Shown in pieces: positions 54,485 through 64,000 of a stretch of DNA of 64,000 nucleotides (positions are counted from its first letter, which is position 1; every line of letters starts with the position of its first letter). Source of the stretch: Siphonodentalium dalli (lineage: Eukaryota; Mollusca; Scaphopoda; Gadilida; Siphonodentaliidae); NCBI GenBank assembly GCA_032622095.1, contig CP136069.1, positions 34,756,194-34,820,193 of the forward strand, given 5' to 3'. Made by a program: the position numbers and the translations under genes. Under the pieces are notes generated by a model. The model ran no database searches. It was not told the origin of the DNA and was given only the letters and a program-made list of their open reading frames with translations.

Positions 54485-54691
54485 GTGAGTTATAATGGCC
54501 ACGCTAGAATGGTTATTCATTATGATGAACTGTTCCGATCCAAGTACACAATAAATGTGTGACGTGCAGCAAAAACGTCGTCTCCACTGGTGCTATGTGA
54601 TATTTGTTACGTTTACTAATATTCGATATGCTGTTGTAATTAGACAGGAAAGAGTTCAATCATTGTTGCTGTTTTGTCTGAAAGGAAAATA

Positions 54692-54797
54692 CAGTAATGC
54701 TCTAATTAATCGACTCCTTAAACACAGCAGAATTATGGGTAACTTTTCAGGATTTAGTCGGAAATATGGCTTGTTGCCATTCATCGGAAAGCTCTCG
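54692..54797 (+). mobile_element. D-family left half (D18)
   Basis: CAGTAATGCTC...tcggaaagctctc; right arm absent. Confidence 0.88.
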
Positions 54798-55005
54798 GCG
54801 AAGTTCCTGTTGTGGATTGGTTAATTGCAACTAAGAAGGTGTCACTTTGAGGCACATCGCTAGTGGCAGAATAAAAATGAAAGGAGATATCAAAATTACA
54901 TATGGCCTATTGGTCATCTTTCACCAATTGGCTAATAAGAAGTAATATTTTACCAGAAATGTCAACATACACGGTTTGTTGATAATATGTCGATCAGATA
55001 TGTAA

Positions 55006-55255
55006 CCCTTCCATGACTGGAACTTCCTCAAATTTTGCAAAAACCCTGTGCCAATGCATTCTCTCATATATGCAAGTCTCTAATAGGGAATCTCGCATAT
55101 ATAGAATACATTGGCCTGACAATATTTACCTTTACCTTGTAAGCCATTACATTATCTTCTATATGCAAGGCTCCCTACGGGAGACTCACATATAGAGAAT
55201 ACATGGCTTACAGGAACTTTAATGCTGCACCAGCGCAGCTCCCGTCATGAAAAGG
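55006..55255 (+). mobile_element. C-family MITE (C12)
   Basis: CCCTTCCATGACTGGAAC...CTCCCGTCATGAAAAGG TTAA; arms shortened. Confidence 0.85.
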
Positions 55256-55299
55256 TTAATAAACCTCAGTGAGATGCCACCTTTAGTGGGGGATACATA

Positions 55300-55518
55300 C
55301 AGTACTGCTCTAAATAATCGACCCTTTAACCACAGCAGAATTATGGGTAACTTTTCAGGATTTAGTCGGAAATATGGCTTGTTTCCATTCATCGGAAAGC
55401 TCTCCCCGAGAGGGAGAGCTTTCCGATGAATGGAAACAAGCCATATTTCCGACTAAATCCTGAAAAGTTACCCATAATTCTGCTGTGGTTAAGAAGTCGA
55501 TTACCTAGAGCATTACTG
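55300..55518 (+). mobile_element. D-family MITE (D19)
   Basis: CAGTACTGCTC...GAGCATTACTG; near-perfect palindrome, TA flanks. Confidence 0.92.
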
Positions 55519-55837
55519 TAACTTGACTGATAAATTGTTCCAACAATGATTGAACTCTCTCATTAATTTAACAGATCTATTGGTTATGGCATCAAGCCCT
55601 CTGACGCTTGATGATTTCATAAATATACTGAACTTGTGCAAGCAATAAAACCTCATAATGACTGGATTTCTAAACAATGAAGATAAGGCCATTAAAATGA
55701 TTTATCGGTGTTCTTAGGAAATTATATACTAGAACATTTTATGAGAGGTTTTTTAACCCAAAAAAATTCATTCTAGAACATAAGGGGTGCTCAGATGATT
55801 TTATGGAACAAAATCCTACCATTTCCCAAACAATCTA

Positions 55838-56048
55838 CAGTAATGCCCTAAATAATCGACTCCTTAACCACAGGAGAATTATGGGTAATTTTTCAGGATT
55901 TAGGCACAAATATGGCTTGTTGCCATTCATCATAAAGCTCTCACTGAGCTTTCCGATGAATGGCAACAAGCCATATTTCTGTCTAAATCCTGAAAAATTA
56001 CCCATAATTCTCCTGTGGTTAAGGAGTCGATTATTTAGAGCATTACTG
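55838..56048 (+). mobile_element. D-family MITE (D20)
   Basis: CAGTAATGCCC...GAGCATTACTG, TA flanks; shares the variant ggagaattatggg / cccataattctcc on both arms. Confidence 0.92.
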
Positions 56049-56129
56049 TATGGAAATTATAATCCAATGCCTTTTAGCCTTTACATCTTTGATATATATG
56101 GGAGGCCAAATTCACATTTATTAATAATT

Positions 56130-56700
56130 TTGCTTCAGCGCCATTCAATTATGGTTTAGCACAATTCAATTGCCCTTCAGCGCAATTAATTTTCCATATA
56201 TCGCTAAACACCCAGTCAATTGACCCTTTGAGTGCCAGAGGCCGATCTCGTCGGCCCTAAACCTACAAAATAAGTCTGTTAAAGAATATAAGAATAAATT
56301 ATTAAAATTGTAAATTTAAAAAAAAAACAAAAAAAAACATTGTTAGGCCAATAGCATTCTCTTATATATGCGAGGCGACCTATGGTCGACTCGCATATAT
56401 AAGAGAATGCATTGGGACAGGGTATATGGGTTGATACAAAAATCGACCTGGCACTCAAAGGGTTATTGAATAAATGCAATACAAAATTAATTGCTCTTCA
56501 GCGCAATTCAATTGCGCTTCAGCACAATTAATTTTCCATATATGGCTAAACATCCAGTTAATTAATGAATAAATCCAACACAAAATCAATTGCTCTTCAG
56601 CGCAATTCTCAATTTATTTATTTGTTATTTTCCCATATATTATAACCCCAGTTAATTAATTAATCCAATTCAAAATTAATTGCGCTTCAGCAATGAAATA
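56130..56700 (+). repeat. Degenerate tandem repeat split by B8
   Basis: Units of about 115 bp with attgctcttcagcgcaatt and ttttccatatat..ctaaacatccag, interrupted by the B element at 56224-56461. Confidence 0.85.
56224..56461 (+). mobile_element. B-family MITE (B8)
   Basis: CCCTTTGAGTGCCAGAGGCC...GGCACTCAAAGGG; flanking targets decayed to TTGA and TTAT. Confidence 0.88.
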
Positions 56701-56961
56701 GCCTACCTATCTATGGGCTATAAGCTTAACAATAATTGCACTGAAGCGAAATGGAAGATTGAGTTTTGAACTCTTGAAAATTCTTAATAAATTATTCTAT
56801 GAAGTTTTTTTCTAAGTGGTTTTAAATCCATATTTGCACAATTTCTGTATATTTTATAGATATTGCTCATGTACTAATATAATATTGTCTTTGTTACTCT
56901 AACCCATGTTTTGTGTATTGCTGAAACCGTGAACTCACACTCATTCTAATCACTAACACGA

Positions 56962-57600
56962 ACTTAATAGACTGCTATAGATCGAGAACTTATAACTTCT
57001 GGCGTCAGGCATCCGCTGTTAGCTACAGTAATGCCCTAAATAATCGACTCCTTAACCCTTTACCCAACAGAACGGCCCTGTGCCAATGCATTCTCTTATA
57101 TATGCGAGTCGACCATAGGTCGCCTCGCATATATAAGAGAATGCATTGGCTTAACACATATTAAAAATGATAAAATTGTCAAAGAATGTAGAAAAATATT
57201 ATAAAAATTGTTAAAAAATGTAAGAAAAAATTATAAAATTGTTAAAGAATGTAAGAAAAAATGGTAAAAAGTGTTAAAATGTTTTTTTAGGCCAATGCAT
57301 TCTCTTATATATGCGAGCCAACCTATGGTCGACTCGCATATATAAGAGAATGCATTGGCACAGGGCATAACTGTAACCATCACAATGTGGTCAATGAACC
57401 GGTTCCAATGATATCCATATTTGTATGGTGTTATTGAGACAGACCGAAGATATTTTAGGCTGTTGAAGCTTTATATTTGGGCGTTTTTGGCCGGTTTGTT
57501 GGGTAAAGGGTTAATAGACTGGTATAGATCGAGAACTTATAACTTCTGGCATCACGCATCCGCTGTTAGCTACAGTAATGCCCTAAATAATCGACTCCTT
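56962..57600 (+). repeat. 90-bp direct repeat flanking MITE A9
   Basis: TTAATAGACTG.TATAGATCGAG...tagctacagtaatgcccta..cgactccTTAA occurs before (56964-57055) and after (57511-57603) the A element. Confidence 0.9.
57056..57510 (+). mobile_element. A-family TTAA MITE (A9)
   Basis: CCCTTTACCCAACAGAACGG...GTTGGGTAAAGGG, TTAA both sides; sits inside a D-family left arm (57026-57055). Confidence 0.92.
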
Positions 57601-57779
57601 AACCACTGCAGAATTATGGGTAACTTTTCAGGATTTAGTCAGAAATATGGCTTGTTGCTATTTATCGGAAAGCTCTCACATATATTTGAGGCTCCCTATT
57701 GGAGGCTCTCATATATGAGAGAATGCATTGGCACAGAGTTTTCGCAAAATTTCAGGAAGCTCCAGTCATAAAGGTGTTA
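57573..57779 (+). mobile_element. D/C chimera
   Basis: D left half (57573-57676, ending ggaaagctctcac) runs directly into half of a reverse C element (atatatttgaggctccctat...gctccagtcataaaggtg TTAA). Confidence 0.85.
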
Positions 57780-57983
57780 AGCACACAAGTTAACAAGCGA
57801 CTGGCGTCTGTGCCATTAGAAGTTAGAAGTTCTTGATCTGACCTGTCTATTATATCATACCATTCTCATTGAATCAAATCATGGCAAACAGATTCACAAT
57901 ATCTTATCAAATCCTTAAAACATCAAATCCTTTGATTCCAGAATCGATTCTACCTTTTAGTTAGTCTGTTGGGACATTCAATA

Positions 57984-58196
57984 CAATAATGCCCTAATTA
58001 ATCGATTTCTTAACCACAGCAGAATTATGGGTAACTTTTCAGGATTTAGTCGGAAATATGGCTTGTTGCCATTCATCGGAAAGCTCTCGCCGAGAGCTTT
58101 CCGATGAATGGCAACAAGCAATATTTCCGACTAAATCCTGAAAAGTTACCCATAATTCTGCTGTGGTTAAGAAGTCGATTAATTAGGGCATTACTG
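57984..58196 (+). mobile_element. D-family MITE (D23)
   Basis: CAATAATGCCC...GGGCATTACTG; near-perfect palindrome. Confidence 0.92.
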
Positions 58197-58208
58197 TAAC
58201 TTCATTAA

Positions 58209-58805
58209 CCCTTTCTATACTAAATGAATTCTACCATTCAGTTTAAAAGTACCCTGCTGGACAAAACAAGTTTCCACTTAACTGCGGTGCAGTCAGCATT
58301 GCCACCGCAGCCGAAATGCAAATACACCGCGGCTCCACCGGCTAACTACAGTTGGGCCGCAGTGTACTTGCCGTTCGGCCATGGTGTAGTTGCTGCGGTG
58401 TGCGTTCATTAAACTGAAAAAAGACGATACAAACCAGAAATCTGACCACGGTGTACGTGCCGTTCGGCCGGGGGTTAGTTGTCGTTCGGCCGTGGTGTAC
58501 TTGCCATTCGGCCGCAGTGTACTTAGCGTTCGGCCATGGTGTACTTGCCGTTCGGCCGCGGTGCTCAACTGCAGTTACAAACTCTGACACCGCGGCCGAA
58601 CGGCAAATACACCGCGGGTACCAATGGACACTACATTGGATTACTCTATCATTCATTTGAACTTATTTTCTGAACATTTCCTAACGGATAACTACTCGTT
58701 AATGAGTATTTAGTACAGTAAGGGCAGCTGGAAAAGGTTCAACTTATTATCTGAACATTTCCGATGGGATAACTACTCATCAATGAGTATTTAGTATAGC
58801 AAGGG
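58209..58805 (+). mobile_element. G-family TTAA MITE with GC-rich core (G6)
   Basis: CCCTTTCTATACTAAATG...gagtatttagtatagcaaggg with TTAA both sides; G-like arms surround an unrelated GC-rich block. Confidence 0.85.
58280..58622. repeat. GC-rich CGGCCG repeat block
   Basis: About eight copies of gtacttgccgttcggccgyg in both orientations, dense in CpG, unlike anything else in the window. Confidence 0.9.
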
Positions 58806-58928
58806 TTAATATAAACAGATGACTAGCTGAATAAACCCATTAGAGATTCATTTTTCAGGATGTTCAACTGATGTGTTCAACAAACAGCATTAGTCTTTTT
58901 GTTTAGTTTATAAGTTGAACATGCTTCA

Positions 58929-59162
58929 CAAGCCGGCAAATAGTGTGTCTGTTATTTGCATATGAGGCCTCCAGAGGGTGAATTTAGTGATGCTACCCCA
59001 CACGGTGGGCTAGCATCAATAAATTCACCCTCTGGGAACCTCATTTTACTTAAGCCTCAACTGCTATGGGAGACCTAGGATCAGATTGAAGTTTCCCAGT
59101 TGAAGTTGATGATGTTCACACATCAGTCGCCTCGATTATGCATTTTATCTTCTGCAAATGAA
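58929..59162 (+). mobile_element. E-family long element, right part lost
   Basis: CAAGCCGGCAAATAGTGTG, one hairpin and the long middle, then unrelated sequence. Confidence 0.78.
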
Positions 59163-59686
59163 TCAATGGGAATCAAGTAACATCAAAGAATTTGTAATCA
59201 ATGAGATGATGTGACTCAGTCAAGCATTGAAATAGAAATGGTGTGGAATAAATACAGAACATGATTCAATGACGGTTCTTTCAAATATACGGAATGGTTG
59301 TTTATTTAGAAACTAGCACTTTATAAGCATGCTTACCTAACCCATTGTTTCCCTTCCCACTTCTCGCTCTCTCATGGGATACATTCATTTCATCATGCAG
59401 AGAAACGTACTGTGTAATAAATTCAACATTTCAAGTTAACCTGGTTTGGAATATAGCAAATTTTTTAGAAAAAAAAGATGTTTTGATAACAGGTCCAGTT
59501 ACAAACAGCTTTCGAAGACATATTATGTTTTTGGTCTGTCCAACTGTCTGTTTATTTTTTTTATTTCTGGAATAGTTTTAGTTATGCTGACCTGAATAAA
59601 ATGAAATTTGGTGTGTAGGTTCACTAGCACAAAATACAGGTAAATTTATATTTCTGGTTTCCTACGCAAATTTTTATCTGAGTTTA
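59163..59686. other. Downstream sequence, no exon recognised
   Basis: 59345-59575 is open but has no tail-like or other recognisable motif; 59590-59660 has a degenerate repeat piece similar to 60005-60060. Confidence 0.4.
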
Positions 59687-59956
59687 CCCTTCGATGACTG
59701 GAGCTTCCTGAAATTTTGCAAAAACCCTGTGCCAATGCATTCTCCTATATATGCGAGTCTCCAATAGGGAGTCTCGCATATATAAGAGAATGCATTGATC
59801 TAACAATATTTACCTTGACCTTGTAAGCCAGTGCATGCTCTTATATACTCTTTTATATATATGTATGTGAGGCTCCCTATGGGAGACTCGCATATATAAG
59901 AGAATGCACTGGCACAGAATCTTTTCAATGCTGCACCAGCTCTCGTCATGAAAGGG
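59687..59956 (+). mobile_element. C-family MITE (C14)
   Basis: CCCTTCGATGACTGGAGC...CTCGTCATGAAAGGG TTAA; second cassette expanded. Confidence 0.87.
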
Positions 59957-60387
59957 TTAAAAAAACTTCCAAATTGATCTGTCTTGATGACAACCATGTG
60001 GTCTGAATGGAATGAAATTTGGTATGCATGTTTACTATCACAAAACACAGGTCGAGTTTGATTTGGGGTTTTGATTTATACAATTTTTTTTGGACCTTTT
60101 TCAACTTCAAAATTTGAGATTTCATAGCTTTTAGTTTTCTCTTTTTCTATTCTCTGCTGCTGAAATTGCATCAAACATCCATCCTGGGTTACAGAAAACT
60201 AACTTACTTCCAAAGTTCTTGTCTCTCATCCTACATGCAATCCACCAATTTCCTATGTATCCATTATTTTCACTCAATATCTGCTATTAATAATTCTGAC
60301 ATGTCTGTATTTGAGTTCATAGTTGGTACTTTAAACCGTCATTGCAGGCATATTTGCGCATTCAGCTATAATGGTTCATAAGTACAC

Positions 60388-60572
60388 TAATATAATGCCC
60401 TAAATAATCGACTCCTTAACCTTAGTCGGAAATATGGCTTGTTGCCATTCATCGGAAAGCTCTCACTGAGAGCTTTCCGATGAATGGCAACAAGCCATAT
60501 TTCCGACTAAATCCTGAAAAATTACCCATTATTCTGCTGTGGTTAAGGAGTCGATTGTTTAGGGCATTACTG
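60388..60572 (+). mobile_element. D-family MITE (D24)
   Basis: taatataatgccctaaat... GGGCATTACTG; left arm has an internal deletion. Confidence 0.88.
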
Positions 60573-61000
60573 TATGTTAGACTGGAATCCTGGAAAGTTT
60601 CGCTCTCCAGACCTGGAAAAGTTACGAAAAAAAAGTCTCTTTTTTTTTTACCTCATATTCACCCATATCCGCTGCCGGTGTGGAAAAGTGACGGAGTTAC
60701 GAAATAATCATAGAATTTCTCTTGTGTTTAGAACATGTGGTTAAAATGCATATTTTGATGATATCAACTTTTCTTGAGCAATTGATAGGCAAGTCAGAAA
60801 TACGGTAGAGGTACAAATGATTTTTACACCTGTTGCTTCATTGTTGATAATTGTTAGGCCAAAGAATGAATAATACTGTGTTGTTAGGTGCGTCATCTTT
60901 CTCATCGATATCACCAACAGAAGTGATAATTGACCTAATTAATGTATGCGAAAATTAAAAAAAAAATTGTTCAATTTAAAAAAAAAAATATTTTATTGAG
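60573..61000. other. Downstream sequence, nothing recognised
   Basis: No supported feature. Confidence 0.4.
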
Positions 61001-61004
61001 AAAA

Positions 61005-61203
61005 AATGACTGGAGCTTCCTGATATTTTGCGAAAACCCTATGTTAATCCATTCTCTTATGTACTTGAGTCTCCCACAGGGAACCTCGCATATATAAGAG
61101 AATGCATTGGCCTAACATTATTTACCTTGATATTGTAAGCCAGTGCATTCTCTTTTTCATGCATGGCTCCCTATGCATCAACGCAGCTCCCGTCATGAAA
61201 GGG
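61005..61203 (+). mobile_element. C-family MITE (C15), truncated
   Basis: atgactggagcttcctgata...CTCCCGTCATGAAAGGG TTAA; second cassette mostly lost. Confidence 0.82.
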
Positions 61204-61767
61204 TTAACAAATGAGGGGGGAAAAACATGAACACATCCATGCTCACAATTCAGAACATGGACAAATTTTATAATTCTTAAAGATCTTAGTTATCTACATT
61301 TAGAAATTTTGGTTCATTTGTGTTAAAAATTTGCTGAGTAGGTACTACAGGAGAGAATCTGCAGATTTCTTTTAAAACTGTTGACATTTACCATTAAAAT
61401 ATGAGTAAATCCTTCAAATTCTATAATTTTTTTAAAGTAAAAAGCTAAATACATTTTATTAAGTGTGCTTGCTCTGGCTTGCTTCATGCCTCAGAACACA
61501 GGGATTTATTCTTTATGGCCTTGTTTGTGCTTTGTAACATGTTGAACATGTGTGTCCTGCATATCTGTACATGTGTTTTTGTAAACATGTTAACACTAAC
61601 AACCATTCCTGTATATATTAACATTAAAACATATCATTCCTATCTGCTTTCTGCTTGTTACTAACACTTACTAACCTATATCTAATGTTCAATACAGTTT
61701 AGTCCAAGTTTCCTTCCAGCGTGTGATATCGGTTGTTTAGATGCTATTTTACGTCTAAAAGATCCAT
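61204..61767. other. Downstream sequence, nothing recognised
   Basis: No supported feature. Confidence 0.4.
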
Positions 61768-61771
61768 TTAA

Positions 61772-62030
61772 CCCTTTCATGACGGGAGCTGCACTGATGC
61801 AGCATTAAAGATCATGTGCCAGTGCATTCTCTTATACATTCAAGTCTTTCATAAGGAGACTCTTATATATAAGAGATTGCAATGGGTTGCACAGTCAAGG
61901 TAAATATTGTTAGGTTAATGTATTCTCTTATATATGCAATGCTTCCTGTGGGAGACTCGCATCCATATATAAGAGAATGTATTGGCTCTGGGATTTCGCA
62001 AAATTTCAGGAAGCTCCAGTCATGGAAGGG
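61772..62030 (-). mobile_element. C-family TTAA MITE (C16)
   Basis: CCCTTTCATGACGGGAGC...GCTCCAGTCATGGAAGGG, reverse orientation, TTAA both sides. Confidence 0.88.
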
Positions 62031-62088
62031 TTAACGCACAAACTCTTGGGTGGTTTGTTTTTTATATGGAAATATCGGCTTTATCCTA

Positions 62089-62299
62089 CAGTAATGCCCA
62101 AAGTAATTGACTCCTTAACCACAGCAGAATTATGGGTAATTTTTCAGGATTTAGTTGGAAATATGGCTTGTTGCCATTCATCTGAAAGCTCCCACTGAGA
62201 GCTTTCCGATGAATGGCAACAAGCCATATTTCCGACTAAATCCTGAAAAGTTACCCATAATTCTGCTGTGGGTAAGGAGTCGATTACTTAGGGCATCTG
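62089..62299 (+). mobile_element. D-family MITE (D25)
   Basis: CAGTAATGCCC...GGGCATCTG; full palindrome, TA flanks. Confidence 0.9.
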
Positions 62300-62317
62300 T
62301 ATAATATATCAAGTAGG

Positions 62318-62412
62318 CTCCTGCAAACGTTTGAGATTCGATTTGATGTGAAATCACGCAAAAGGTTCGGTTTGATTCTTAATTATCGCAAATATTTGAT
62401 AAATTTTCAAAC
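62318..62412. repeat. Dispersed repeat copy
   Basis: Partner of 21360-21470. Confidence 0.75.
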
Positions 62413-62768
62413 CCTCCCGCACGGAGAGGCTTGTGCAACTTTCTGTAAAATATAAACAAAAAACGACCTTAAAACATTTATCTCATTTAACAGAAGGGAG
62501 ATAACCACATATATATGTAGTAATCATTAGGTTACTAACACCATTCTGGACTCATCGACCCTTGATCTCTCGATAAGGTCATCCAGTGCACTGAGCAATT
62601 TTCCCAAAGTTTGTTTCCCCGATTGTTGTCCACCGCACAAGATAGTCCGTTCAGGAGCTCTGTTATTTTGTAACTTTTTCAACAGAATTAGTTAAAAAGG
62701 TCTGGCCGGCTGTGATTATACATAGCATCCAGGACAAATACTTTGGATGTTAATGATCAACATCTAGC
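62413..62768. other. Downstream sequence, nothing recognised
   Basis: No supported feature. Confidence 0.4.
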
Positions 62769-63209
62769 AAGCCTTGAAATAGTGTGTCTGTCATTTTCAG
62801 AATGAGGTCCAAGAGGGTAAATTTAGTTATGCTACCGCGCAGTGGGCTAGCATACCAAATTCACCATCTGGGGGGACCTCATTCTGCTGAGGCCTCAACT
62901 GCTATGAGAGAGCTAGGATCAGATTGAAGTTACCCATTTGAAGTTGGTGATGTTCACCCATCAGTCACCTCGATTATGCATTTTATCTTCTGCAAATTGG
63001 GGGATTAACTGCACAGAAGAGAAAAAAGTAAAAAAAAAAAATGTTAATTTGAGACCATAGCTACTTCCCAGAAGATGAGGCCTAAGCAGATTGAGGTCCA
63101 CAGAGGGTCAATTTAGTGATGCTAGCCCACTATGCATGGTAGCATCAGTAAATTCACCCTCTGGGGTCCTCATTCTACAAATGTCAGACACACTATTTCA
63201 AGACTTTGA
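62769..63209 (+). mobile_element. E-family long element
   Basis: CAAGCCTTGAAATAGTGTG...CACACTATTTCAAGACTTTG. Confidence 0.88.
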
Positions 63210-63291
63210 CTCAAGGCCTTGGAAGTGGGTTCAGGTGAAATAACATAAAGTTCTGTTTAACAACTATCTTCAACAAGTATATAAAAACATA

Positions 63292-63422
63292 CAGTAATGC
63301 ACTAAATAATCGACTCCTTAACCACAGCAGAATTATGGGTACCTTTTCAGGATTTATTCAGAAATATGGCTTGTTGCCATTCATCGGAAAGCTCTCAGAG
63401 TCGATTATTTAGGGCATTACTG
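63292..63422 (+). mobile_element. D-family MITE, right arm deleted (D26)
   Basis: CAGTAATGCAC..., left arm to gaaagctctcag, then only gagtcgattatttagggcat and TACTG; TA flanks. Confidence 0.9.
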
Positions 63423-63699
63423 TACATTGACTTTGTTCGTATTTTCATTATTACTAAATCTCCATGCAATAACAAAATTTTGCAAGTCAAATCCATTGTT
63501 ATGAAAACATTACTGTTTATGGTGGAATTAATGAAAAAAATCTTATTAGATTAATTAAAATCAACGGTAAACATTGGCAGAGGTCAAATCATTGGAACAT
63601 TATTCTAAAAATCATATTCAGACTAAATTATTTGTACACGATCAGTGATGATTGTTGAGAAATCATTTTAACAATTTTGTTTACATAACAATGGTTTAA

Positions 63700-64000
63700 C
63701 CCTTTACCCAACAGAACGGCCCTGTGCCAATGCATTCTCTAATATATGCGAGTCGACCATAGGTCGCCTCGCATATATAAGAGAATGCATTGGCTTAACA
63801 CATTAAAAATTATAAAATTGTTAAAGAATGTAAGAAAAAATGGTAAAAAGTGTTAAAAAAAGATTTTTTTTAGGCCAATGCATTCTCTTATATATGCGAG
63901 GCGACCTATGGTCGACTCGCATATATAAGAGAATGCATTGGCACAGGGCATAACTATAACCATCACAATGTGGTCAATGAGCCGGTTCCAATGATATCCA
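63700..64000 (+). mobile_element. A-family TTAA MITE (A10), cut by window end
   Basis: TTAA at 63696-63699, CCCTTTACCCAACAGAACGG, both cassettes present; right end beyond the window. Confidence 0.92.

Noticed and set aside
58293-58660. Overlapping ORFs on both strands in the GC-rich block
   Set aside because: GC-rich repeats are open in many frames; the repeated peptide follows the DNA repeat and nothing supports translation.
59345-59575. Candidate extra tail exon
   Set aside because: No clean acceptor and donor in the phase 0 required after 54484, and no resemblance to latrophilin tails.

Overview
This window reads as AT-rich animal nuclear DNA. Its coding content is one large split gene on the + strand, and almost everything between the exons is mobile-element debris. 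I stitched 20 exons, plus one alternative exon, from about 3.58 kb to 54.48 kb. Every junction uses GT..AG, and the reading frame stays open for about 1,133 codons. The product is a latrophilin/CIRL-type adhesion GPCR (ADGRL family). In order it has a SUEL/galactose-binding lectin domain, a long charged Pro/Lys/His linker, a hormone-receptor motif (HRM), a GAIN domain ending in a GPS autoproteolysis site, seven membrane segments and the start of a cytoplasmic tail. There is no olfactomedin domain between lectin and HRM, as in invertebrate latrophilins. I infer a protostome, possibly a lophotrochozoan; this is a guess from architecture and repeat style, not proof. The signal-peptide exon and the rest of the tail were not found, so the gene probably extends beyond both sides.

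Layout: 0-0.64 kb, a 31-bp minisatellite. 0.64-3.6 kb, upstream sequence with a local duplication and MITEs. 3.58-21.6 kb, the lectin exons, with two competing versions of the second lectin exon. 21.6-27.2 kb, the linker. 27-29 kb, HRM. 30.7-39.9 kb, GAIN and GPS. 41.6-53.7 kb, seven-transmembrane exons. 54.4 kb, first tail exon. 54.5-64 kb, no exon recognised, only repeats.

Repeats (families named here for convenience): A, B, C, F, G and K are foldback MITEs flanked by TTAA; the first five have CCCTTT-type ends, like piggyBac derivatives. D is a near-perfect palindrome with CAGTAATG ends at TA (Tc1/mariner/pogo-like). E and one 1.04-kb element have 8-bp target duplications (hAT-like). H and I are other inverted-repeat families. 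Families A, B, C and H share one internal palindromic hairpin cassette although their ends differ. Several nested or filled/empty site pairs allow insertion order and TTAA targeting to be read directly.

Most notable: (1) tandem SUEL second exons that are mutually exclusive by reading-frame logic; (2) a D-type MITE sitting 3 bases inside an intron so that it supplies part of the 5' splice site; (3) a 69-nt frame-neutral exon inside intracellular loop 3; (4) the hairpin cassette shared between transposon families. No rRNA, intact tRNA, CRISPR array or bacterial operon is present.
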